Assembly: GCA_023452965.1 (NCBI GenBank)
Contig: JAEXUU010000877.1
Span: forward strand, 1-8,883
Direction of reading: 5' to 3'
Source of the DNA: Pseudomonadota bacterium
Lineage (GTDB): Bacteria; Pseudomonadota; Alphaproteobacteria; Rhizobiales; Beijerinckiaceae
DNA length: 8,883 nt
Shown here: positions 1 to 6,320 of the stretch, one piece after another
How the letters are laid out: every line of letters starts with the position of its first letter
Position numbering within the stretch: position 1 is the stretch's first letter
Notes under the pieces: model-generated
What the model was told of the DNA's origin: nothing
Database searches by the model: none
What the model saw: the letters and a program-made list of their open reading frames with translations, nothing else
Position numbers and translations under genes: made by a program

Positions 1-443
<443 letters not shown>

Positions 444-454
444 GGAGCGTCTCC

Positions 455-1555
455 TCAAGCAGCCGAGAGGAAGGCCGGGGCGTGAGCGAGCCGCCCGTCG
501 GAATCGAACACGAAGACAGTCGCCGGGTCGACATGGACGGAAATTGCGGCCCCAGGTTCCAGCTCTTGGACCCCGGGCACAAGTGCGACCCAGCGCGCTC
601 CTGCGCATTCGACATGGACGAAGCTCTCGGAACCGGCGATCTCCGACACGATCACCGTGCCGTCGAAGCGTAGGCCGGGTCCGGCCGCGGCCTGCAATCC
701 CAGATGATGTGCCCTGAAGCCGACCTGGTAGTCGCCATCCGCCAGCCCGGCCAGCGCTCCCGTCGCGGGAGCGCTCGCGCCATCGGGCAGGATGATGTCG
801 GCGCCTCTCTTGGCGATGGGCAGGATGTTGAGGGGCGGATCGGAGAATATGCGCGCCGTGATCAGATCCTGTGGCTGTCGATACACCGCCGCCGTCGGCC
901 CGTACTGCGTCACCCGGCCCTGCCAGAGCGTGGCGGTATGGTCGCCGAGCAGCAGCGCCTCCTGCGGGTCGGTGGTGGCGTAGACGACCGTCGCATTCGA
1001 CAGCCGCACGATCTTCGGCAGTTCCTCGCGCAGTTCCTCGCGCAGCTTGTAGTCAAGGTTGGCGAGCGGCTCGTCGAGCAGGACGAGATCGGCCCCCTTG
1101 ATCAGCGCGCGCGCCATCGCCGTCCGCTGCTGCTGCCCGCCCGAGAGATTGAGCGGCATCCGCGCGAGGAAGGGCTCGAGCTGCATGAGACGCGCCATTG
1201 CCCGCACCTTGCTGTCGACCTCGGCCTTCGGCAGGCCCTTGACCCGAAGCGGCGAGGCGATGTTCTCGAAGACGCTGAGATTGGGGTAGTTGATGAACTG
1301 CTGGTAGACCATCGCGACCGAGCGCTCGCGGACCGCGGTCCCGGTCACGTCCTTCTCCCGGCCGCCTTCATTGACCAGGATCCGCCCCGATGTCGGCCTG
1401 TCGAGGCCGGCCATCAGCCGCATCAGCGAGGTCTTGCCGGCGAGTGTCGGGCCAAGCAGCACGGTCATGGTGCCCGGCGGAAGCCGCAAACTCGTCTCAT
1501 GGATATGCGTCTGCGCTCCAACGTCGCGACACACCTTGTCGAGCACAAGACCCAC
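455..1555 (-). CDS. glpS: Glycerol ABC transporter ATP-binding subunit GlpS
   Basis: Second ATPase of the presumed glycerol importer, 366 residues. I place the start at GTG 1555, because AGGAGG sits five bases upstream. A TTG at 1570 in the same frame would lie over that ribosome site and add five residues. Numbered from the GTG, Walker A is at about 35-42 (GPTLAGKT, a form typical of GlpS), the Q-loop is in MVYQQFINYPNLSV, the signature LSGGQQQR is at 137-144 and Walker B DLVLLDEP is at 156-163, followed by NLDYKLREELREELP. The C-terminal third is a TOBE-like regulatory domain (FRAHHLGL, VSEIAGSESFVHVE). The two ATPases differ: GlpS has an intact signature and GlpT a degenerate one, so they probably form an asymmetric heterodimer. 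It is cotranscribed with glpT. No glpD or glpR precedes it here, unlike in many rhizobia. Sugar or sn-glycerol-3-phosphate uptake (UgpC-like) is the main alternative. Confidence 0.85.
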   Translation of the reverse strand: MGLVLDKVCRDVGAQTHIHETSLRLPPGTMTVLLGPTLAGKTSLMRLMAGLDRPTSGRILVNEGGREKDVTGTAVRERSVAMVYQQFINYPNLSVFENIASPLRVKGLPKAEVDSKVRAMARLMQLEPFLARMPLNLSGGQQQRTAMARALIKGADLVLLDEPLANLDYKLREELREELPKIVRLSNATVVYATTDPQEALLLGDHTATLWQGRVTQYGPTAAVYRQPQDLITARIFSDPPLNILPIAKRGADIILPDGASAPATGALAGLADGDYQVGFRAHHLGLQAAAGPGLRFDGTVIVSEIAGSESFVHVECAGARWVALVPGVQELEPGAAISVHVDPATVFVFDSDGRLAHAPAFLSAA

Positions 1556-2018
1556 GCCAGCCTCCTCCAAGCCCTGCGGGCAAGCGGAACGGGAACGATC
1601 TCAGGCCTAAGCGCCGCGGGCGCTTCGCGTCATAGCAGCGGTGTCGCTGCGACCTCCCGGCCGGGATTGGCTGTCCTCTCGATGCCGGACAGCATGTCAC
1701 GAACCCTGAGGCCACAGACGCGCATTCGTCGGTTCGACTGAGCGCAAGCGAATAGTAGCGCCAATCGGTCTTCTCCACGAGGGGCTTCCAGCCCGAGGCG
1801 TATCAAGCAATTGAAGCAGGATGGCGTGCATCGGCATGCGCCCTATCGGTCCCGGCTCGTCCACTGCCACCACCGACGCGGACGAAGAGCAAGATGGCTC
1901 TTGGCCGCCCGCGCCCGCAGGTCATCTGTACAAAAGCGAAGCCCGGTGATCTGCTGGCGGAGCTGCAGCGACGCCGTCGCCTTTGCGTGCGTTGGCGAAA
2001 CGGAAGGAGTGATGGCCT
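1556..2018. other. Gene-poor gap between divergent glpS and a small coiled-coil gene
   Basis: No convincing protein is encoded on either strand; the short open frames have arginine-, serine- and proline-rich compositions typical of GC-rich noncoding or antisense frames. Two small hairpins are visible: GGGCT/AGCCC with a 3-base loop at 1782-1794, and AAGAGC/GCTCTT with a 6-base loop at 1885-1902. Neither is followed by a T-run. The gap must contain promoters for glpS (leftward) and the 64-residue protein (rightward), but I could not find a good -35/-10 pair for either. Confidence 0.6.
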
Positions 2019-2213
2019 GTGTCTGACTCCGCAACAACCTTGGACGAACGGATCGCGCTTCTCCGACGGACCATTTCCGACCTGATGGAGCAGGCAACCG
2101 CCGCATCGGGAGCCGCGACGGAAGAGAGCCTCGCCGCTCGGCTGGACGATCTCCAGCAGCGGCTCAACACGCTGCTGAAGGAACGCGAGTCGCTCGGCGG
2201 CAAGGCCGGCTGA
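2019..2213 (+). CDS. Small coiled-coil hypothetical protein, 64 aa
   Basis: I do not recognise a named family. The start is GTG at 2019 with a strong ribosome site (GGAAGGAG at 2002-2009, about 9 bases upstream), and the frame stops with TGA. The protein is acidic to neutral and almost entirely helical. Heptad-like hydrophobic spacing runs through LDERIALLRRTISDLMEQ and again through LAARLDDLQQRLNTLLKE, separated by a short Ala/Gly-rich linker (ATAASGAATEE), which suggests two helices in a hairpin or a dimeric coiled coil. It has no signal peptide, membrane segment or cysteine. It stands alone on the plus strand, divergent from glpS and convergent with the dioxygenase-hydrolase gene. The amphipathic pattern and the ribosome site make it more likely a gene than chance, but its function is unknown. 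Confidence 0.65.
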   Translation: MSDSATTLDERIALLRRTISDLMEQATAASGAATEESLAARLDDLQQRLNTLLKERESLGGKAG

Positions 2214-2317
2214 CGCATCCGCCTGCCTTGCCGCGGTAGATCCGCGCGGCCGCCTCCCCGCTCGTCTGGCCCGGCAGGACGGCTTGCCGGTGTTGGCCTG
2301 CGGCCTCCCCGGCCCTG
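2214..2317. terminator. Convergent intergenic region with hairpins, possible bidirectional terminator
   Basis: Between two converging genes there are two perfect stems: GCCGCG/CGCGGC at 2230-2250 (9-base loop) and CCGGCA/TGCCGG at 2271-2290 (8-base loop). A third, CGGCCC/GGGCCG at 2310-2328, spans the stop codon of the dioxygenase-hydrolase gene. No T-run follows on either strand, so these are at best weak intrinsic terminators, and high GC makes chance stems common. Confidence 0.3.
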
Positions 2318-3862
2318 TCAGCGGGCCGCGAGCCAGGTCCTGATCGTGACGACATCGGCGTCCGACAGCGCGTGACCGGCGTCGATCCGCGCCAGTTCGA
2401 CCTTGCCGCCGGCATCAAGGAGCGCCTCCGCCAGCGCCTCGCCCCCTGGAGCATAGGGGTCGGCCTCGCCAGCCACGATCAGCGCCGCGCTGTCCGAAAG
2501 ATCGGCAGGGGGCTGCTCCTCGAGCACGTCGACGGCGCGCAGCAGCACGGCGCGGCGGATCAGGCCGGGATGGAGCCGCATCGCCGCGGCGAGGAAGTTT
2601 GCGCCGTTCGAATAACCGAGCCAGGTCGTGCGGGCCGGGTCGAGCCCGTAGGCCCGCGAAGCCTCCTCGACGAAGGCGGCGAAGGCCGCGGCCTCGGCGC
2701 GGATGTCGCCCTGGTCGAACTTGCCTTCGCCGAACCGGCGGAACCAGCGTGCCGTCCCCTCCTCGGTGCTGCGCCCGCGCAGGCCGAGCAGGGTCGCCTG
2801 CGGCGCGACTCGGTGGGCGAGCGGCATCAGGTCGGCCTCGTTGCCGCCGGTGCCGTGCAGGAGCACGATGGTGCTGCCGTTATCCTCGGCCGGGACATGG
2901 AAGCGGTGGACGAAGGGCAGGTCGCGATAGGTCGGGCGCGGCTCGCCCGGCCGTGCGAATTGCGGCAGCATCACCTGGATCGCCTCGGCTCGCTCGGCGT
3001 CGGAAGGCGGGACCATCAGCGTCGTGCCGAGCGCCTGCTCGGTTTCGTCGATGGTGAAGCCCGGCCCGTCCGTCGCCAGTTCGATCAGCGTGCCGCCGGG
3101 CTCGCGCACATAGAGCGAGGTGAAGTATTTCCGGTCGTGGCGGTTGGTGATCGAGGAGTTGAGGCGCGCCAGCGAAGCCTCCGCCGCCGCGACCGCTTCC
3201 ACGTCGGGCGCCCGGAACGCGACATGGTCGGCCACGCCGGTTCCCGGCGCGCCCGGCCAGAAGCCGCCCGCCTCGCGGATATCGATCACGTCACCACTCT
3301 CCGAGATCAGGCGCTGGACACCATCGGCCTTCGCCGCGGGTTCATAGCCGAAGCGCCCGACGAAATGGGCGGTCTCCTCCGGCGTCTCGGTGAGGATCGT
3401 CGCGCCGCGCAGGCGCAGCACCGCATCGCCGGGCTCGATTCCGGGCGAGGTCCAGGGCGCAGCGGCCGGCATTTCCGTGCCGACCAGCTTGACCACCACA
3501 CCATCGGGATCGCGCAGGCGCAGGACCGGCTCGCCGAACTCCTGCCGCGGCCCCTCGGCCGGCACCTGCCGAGTCAGCGCCCGCGTCAGCCAGAAGCCGA
3601 TGCTGGCCGGCGGCACCGCGAGCGCGATCTCGCTGACCTGGCCATGGCCGACGCGCCCCTGCGACCCGTCCTGCCAGACCAGGAAGGTGATCAGCGAGCC
3701 CGGCGTGCCCTGCCGGTCGCCATAGAACAGATGGAGCTGCTCGGCATCCTCGTAGCCGCCGGTCTGCTTCACCAGCCGCAAGCCGAGAAAGCCGGCATAG
3801 AAATCGACATTGGCCTGCACGTCGCGCGTGATCAGGGTGAGATGGTGGATCCCGCTGGTCAT
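2318..3862 (-). CDS. MhqO-type ring-cleaving dioxygenase fused to MhqD-type alpha/beta hydrolase
   Basis: A 514-residue two-part enzyme. Residues 1 to about 285 form a two-module vicinal-oxygen-chelate protein of the MhqO/PcpA/LinE type, expected to open hydroquinone or catechol rings using Fe(II). The likely metal ligands are His7 (IHHLTLIT), His213 (ADHVAF) and Glu261 (GGTLIELATD). The 48-residue spacing of the last two is close to that of the PcpA His/Glu pair. Residues about 315-514 form a phospholipase/carboxylesterase-like hydrolase of the MhqD type: oxyanion loop LLHGTGGNE, an ARWFRRF segment, nucleophile Ser418 in GYSNG, Asp468 in GEADPYAP and His497 in DAGHAL. All catalytic positions appear intact. 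In Bacillus, separate mhqO and mhqD genes answer quinone stress; here they are one chain. The start ATG is at 3862 with only a loose ribosome site (AAGGA about 13 bases upstream). It is the last gene of the leftward group, 116 bases after its neighbour. Confidence 0.88.
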   Translation of the reverse strand: MTSGIHHLTLITRDVQANVDFYAGFLGLRLVKQTGGYEDAEQLHLFYGDRQGTPGSLITFLVWQDGSQGRVGHGQVSEIALAVPPASIGFWLTRALTRQVPAEGPRQEFGEPVLRLRDPDGVVVKLVGTEMPAAAPWTSPGIEPGDAVLRLRGATILTETPEETAHFVGRFGYEPAAKADGVQRLISESGDVIDIREAGGFWPGAPGTGVADHVAFRAPDVEAVAAAEASLARLNSSITNRHDRKYFTSLYVREPGGTLIELATDGPGFTIDETEQALGTTLMVPPSDAERAEAIQVMLPQFARPGEPRPTYRDLPFVHRFHVPAEDNGSTIVLLHGTGGNEADLMPLAHRVAPQATLLGLRGRSTEEGTARWFRRFGEGKFDQGDIRAEAAAFAAFVEEASRAYGLDPARTTWLGYSNGANFLAAAMRLHPGLIRRAVLLRAVDVLEEQPPADLSDSAALIVAGEADPYAPGGEALAEALLDAGGKVELARIDAGHALSDADVVTIRTWLAAR

Positions 3863-3978
3863 GTCAGGTCACTCGTCCTTTCTCCAGGCGCGCCCCGAAG
3901 GCCTTCGCGACCGGGGCGCCCTCACTCTCTCATGCTTCCAGCCGGCGCATGCAACCGGGCCGCGACGCCGACGGGTTA
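3863..3978. other. Short intergenic gap with a GC-rich hairpin
   Basis: An 8-bp perfect stem, GCGCCCCG at 3890-3897 pairing with CGGGGCGC at 3912-3919, encloses a 14-base loop that contains the palindrome AAGGCCTT. No T-run follows on the minus strand. It could attenuate or partly terminate transcription between the reductase-like gene and the dioxygenase-hydrolase gene, or stabilise a processed end. I see no clear promoter. Confidence 0.3.
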
Positions 3979-4629
3979 TCAGGCCGCGAGCGCAGCCTCC
4001 TGCAGGCGGCGCCGCATTTCGCTGCGCCCGAGGCTCGCGCCGAAGATCGGACCACCCGTAGCAAAACCCCGGCTCGCGGCGAGCGGACCGGCATCGACCG
4101 GATCGAAGCCGATGCGATCGATGAAGCCGGCGACGAGATCGCGGGCCTCGCCATCGTCGCTCGCCAGCGCGAGCGCCCGCCTCTGCGGATCGCCCGCAGG
4201 CCGGGCCGCCTCGTCGATCTCGTGATAGCCCATATGGTTGAAGCTGCGCACGAGCCGGGCTCCGGGGAGATGGTCCTGGACCACCTCGCTGCTGGAGCGG
4301 GCGCCCTCGAATTCGGGGATCACCCCATCGGTCGGCGCCCAGTAGTTCATCGCGTCGACCACGACCTTGCCGGCGAACAGCTCCGGCCGCAGAGCGCGGT
4401 ACTTCGACAGGGGGAGTGCCAGGATGACGATGTCGGAGCCGGCGATCACCGCCTGCGCCTCGTCGGCCCTGGCGCCCGGCGCCATGATCTCCAGCAGCAG
4501 CGCGATCTCCGCCGCGGGCTTTGCCGTCGCCACCCGGACCTCGTAGCCGGCCGCGACGGCGCGGCGCGCAAGCGCGGTGCCGACGCGTCCCGCGCCGAGG
4601 ATGCCGATGGTCTTCGCAACCTCTCGCAT
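3979..4629 (-). CDS. NADP-binding oxidoreductase, F420-dependent NADP reductase-like (NpdG/Fno family)
   Basis: A 216-residue protein made mostly of one Rossmann domain. The dinucleotide fingerprint is at residues 9-17 (GILGAGRVG). The second strand ends in VRVATAKP with no acidic residue, and Lys37 is nearby, which favours NADP(H) over NAD(H). ILALPLSKY, VVDAMNYW and FNHMGYHEID are blocks typical of F420-dependent NADP oxidoreductase relatives. The start at ATG 4629 is chosen because AAGGAG lies six bases upstream. The same frame stays open further upstream to 4845, but that stretch lies within the neighbouring LLM gene and does not resemble the family. The LLM stop is only 10 bases upstream, so the two are surely cotranscribed. 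It may pass reducing equivalents from NADPH to a flavin or deazaflavin used by the LLM enzyme; that link is inferred. The gene ends with TGA directly followed by TAA. Confidence 0.82.
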   Translation of the reverse strand: MREVAKTIGILGAGRVGTALARRAVAAGYEVRVATAKPAAEIALLLEIMAPGARADEAQAVIAGSDIVILALPLSKYRALRPELFAGKVVVDAMNYWAPTDGVIPEFEGARSSSEVVQDHLPGARLVRSFNHMGYHEIDEAARPAGDPQRRALALASDDGEARDLVAGFIDRIGFDPVDAGPLAASRGFATGGPIFGASLGRSEMRRRLQEAALAA

Positions 4630-4639
4630 CGGCGTCTCC

Positions 4640-5686
4640 TTAAGCAGCCAGCTTTGCCCCGAGTTCGGCATCGACCAGCGGCTTGACCCGCGTGCCGAGC
4701 AACTCGATCGAACGCAGAAAATCCTTCTGCGGGAGATGCCCCACATCCATCTGGAAGAACTGGCGCATATGGCCGATCTGCCCGTGCAGGGTGACGATGC
4801 GCCGGGCGATTTCCTCGGGCTCCCCCACGAAAAGCGCGCCGGCACCGCTGGCTTCCATGTCGTAATGGTGGCGCGGCGGCGGCGCGAAACCGCGGATCTT
4901 GCCGATCGATTCCATCACCGCATGCCAGTGGACCCAGAACTGCTCCTTGGCCTTGGCCGCGTCCTCGCCGACGAAGCCCGGACTCGCGACCGAGATCTTG
5001 AGCTCGGAGGCCGGAATCTGCGCCTGGGCGCCGGCACGGCGATAAAGCTCCGCCAGCGGCGCGAAGCGCGCGGCCTGGCCGCCGATGATCGCATAGGAGA
5101 TCGGCAGGCCGAGCAGCCCGGCGCGCACCGAGGATTGCGGATTGCCGCCGGTCGCCAGCCAGATCGGCAGCTTGCCGCTGTCGGGGCGCGGCACGACCAG
5201 CGCCTCGTTCAGGGCTGGCCGGTGCTTGCCTTTCCAGCTCACCGTCTCGCTCTCGTTGATGTCGAGCAGGAGATCGAGCTTCTCGGCGAAGAGCTCGTCG
5301 TAATCGTTCAGGCTATGGCCGAAGAGCGGAAAGGACTCCGTCGACGAGCCGCGCCCGGCCGTGATCTCGGCCCGGCCGTTCGAGAGCGCGTCGAGCGTCG
5401 CGAACTGCTGGTAGACGCGCACCGGATCGTCGGTGCTGAGCACCGTGACCGCGCTGCCGAGCTTGATCTGCTTCGTCACGCTGGCCGCGGCGCCGAGCAC
5501 CACGGTTGCGGCCGAGGCCGGCATTTCGCGGGTGTGGTGCTCGCCGATGCCGAAGAAATCGAGCCCGACCTCGTCGGCAAGCTTGATCGCTTCGAGCAGG
5601 TTGCGCGTCGCCTGCGCGGTCGAGCCGAGCTCGCCCGTCGCCGCATCGCGCTGAACATCGCCGAAGCTGTAGATTCCCAGTTCCAT
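4640..5686 (-). CDS. LLM-class flavin-dependent oxidoreductase (first paralogue)
   Basis: A luciferase-like monooxygenase fold of 348 residues, a typical length for a TIM-barrel member of this class. It opens with MELGIYSFGD (first barrel strand), then VGLDFFGIGEHH (GEHH at 48-51), KLGSAVTVLSTDDPVRVYQQ and DALSNGRAEITAGRGS (up to about residue 114), all hallmarks of the class. A later glycine-rich ATGGNP segment (about 178-183) fits the flavin phosphate region. Substrates are unknown; relatives oxidise or reduce diverse small molecules with FMN or F420. The start ATG at 5686 has AAGGAGG four bases upstream, inside the 12-bp palindrome CCTTCGCGAAGG (5694-5705). It heads the leftward group and diverges from the HxlR regulator with 110 bases between, the usual setting for a regulator controlling its neighbour. 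It is clearly paralogous to the enzyme at 6321. Confidence 0.9.
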   Translation of the reverse strand: MELGIYSFGDVQRDAATGELGSTAQATRNLLEAIKLADEVGLDFFGIGEHHTREMPASAATVVLGAAASVTKQIKLGSAVTVLSTDDPVRVYQQFATLDALSNGRAEITAGRGSSTESFPLFGHSLNDYDELFAEKLDLLLDINESETVSWKGKHRPALNEALVVPRPDSGKLPIWLATGGNPQSSVRAGLLGLPISYAIIGGQAARFAPLAELYRRAGAQAQIPASELKISVASPGFVGEDAAKAKEQFWVHWHAVMESIGKIRGFAPPPRHHYDMEASGAGALFVGEPEEIARRIVTLHGQIGHMRQFFQMDVGHLPQKDFLRSIELLGTRVKPLVDAELGAKLAA

Positions 5687-5712
5687 GATCCCTCCTTCGC
5701 GAAGGGCGCCGC

Positions 5713-5769
5713 TTGCTGCCGCACCCCTCGATCAGTATATTTTCGTAACCTGGCCTCATATTGTGACTG
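5713..5769. promoter_or_regulatory. Divergent promoter region between hxlR-like gene and LLM operon
   Basis: Rightward, TTGCTG (5713-5718) and TATATT (5736-5741) are 17 bases apart, an acceptable sigma-70 promoter for the HxlR gene. Leftward, TATACT on the minus strand (5739-5734) is a good -10 for the LLM operon, but its -35 is poor. The two -10 elements overlap in the only AT-rich tract of this gap, so one bound regulator could block both. An imperfect dyad with outer CAGT (5733-5736) and ACTG (5766-5769) and inner ATAT steps may be the HxlR operator. This is pattern reading only. Confidence 0.4.
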
Positions 5770-5796
5770 CCAGAAACCGCGCAAGGAGGCACACCG

Positions 5797-6174
5797 GTGT
5801 TACCTGAGACCGGCGGATTGCTGGAGATGTGCTGGCCCGTCCGTCAGATCCTGGCGCGGGTCGGCGACAAATGGAGCGTGCTGATCGTGATGGCGCTGCG
5901 CAACGGTCCGCGCCGCTTCAACGAGATCAAGCGGGCCATCGGCACGATCTCGCAGCGCATGCTGACGCTTACCCTGAAAGGCATGGAGCGGGACGGCCTG
6001 GTCAGGCGAACAGTCATCCCGAGCAAGCCGCCGCGCGTCGATTACGAATTGACCGAGCTCGGTCATTCGCTGCGTGAGCCCGTCGAGCAGCTCGGGCTCT
6101 GGGCGATCGAGCACGAGGCCCGGATCGCAAAGGCGCAGGAGGCCTTCGACGGCAAGGAAGGCTCGGCCCGCTAG
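5797..6174 (+). CDS. HxlR-family winged-helix transcriptional regulator with conserved N-terminal cysteine
   Basis: A 125-residue DNA-binding protein. The start is GTG at 5797, with AAGGAGG seven bases upstream. The HxlR domain fills residues about 12-110: MCWPVRQILARVGDKWSVLI, the recognition region GPRRFNEIKRAIGTISQRML, and the wing VRRTVIPSKPPRVDYELTELG. Cys12 sits just before the first helix, where the quinone and thiol-stress sensors YodB and HypR of Bacillus carry their reactive cysteine; it is the only cysteine visible in the protein, as in a one-Cys sensor. It diverges from the LLM, reductase and dioxygenase-hydrolase genes, which makes it their probable repressor and its own. The LLM paralogue follows in the same direction after about 146 bases and may be a further target. 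The ligand or oxidant is not determined by the sequence. Confidence 0.9.
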   Translation: MLPETGGLLEMCWPVRQILARVGDKWSVLIVMALRNGPRRFNEIKRAIGTISQRMLTLTLKGMERDGLVRRTVIPSKPPRVDYELTELGHSLREPVEQLGLWAIEHEARIAKAQEAFDGKEGSAR

Positions 6175-6320
6175 CGCAGCCGGAAACACCAGAGCGCAAC
6201 CCGGGCGAACGATCCGGGAAAGCGACGGCTTTCACAAATGCATGCGGCGCCCTCCCCGCCCCGTGCTAGGCAGTGGCTGCCGAATACTCCCCCCGCCCCC
6301 TCCCGAGGAACGGTCCCGCC

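Noticed and set aside
704..1741. 345-residue plus-strand frame across glpS
   Set aside because: It lies opposite an ABC ATPase with every expected motif, and its composition is typical of an antisense frame.
2372..4225. Long 617-residue open frame on the plus strand antisense to the dioxygenase-hydrolase gene
   Set aside because: It is rich in Arg, Ala and Gly, has no recognisable motifs, crosses an intergenic gap, and is explained by high GC at codon position three of the real gene on the other strand.
4630..4845. N-terminal extension of the NADP-binding protein to an upstream start
   Set aside because: The extra 72 residues overlap the LLM gene and look like out-of-frame translation; the ATG at 4629 has a strong ribosome site and begins the Rossmann fold at the right place.
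6175..6320. A separate promoter for the second LLM gene
   Set aside because: TTCACA at 6231 has no matching -10 at the right distance and TGCTAG near 6264 has no good -35, so I do not annotate one.
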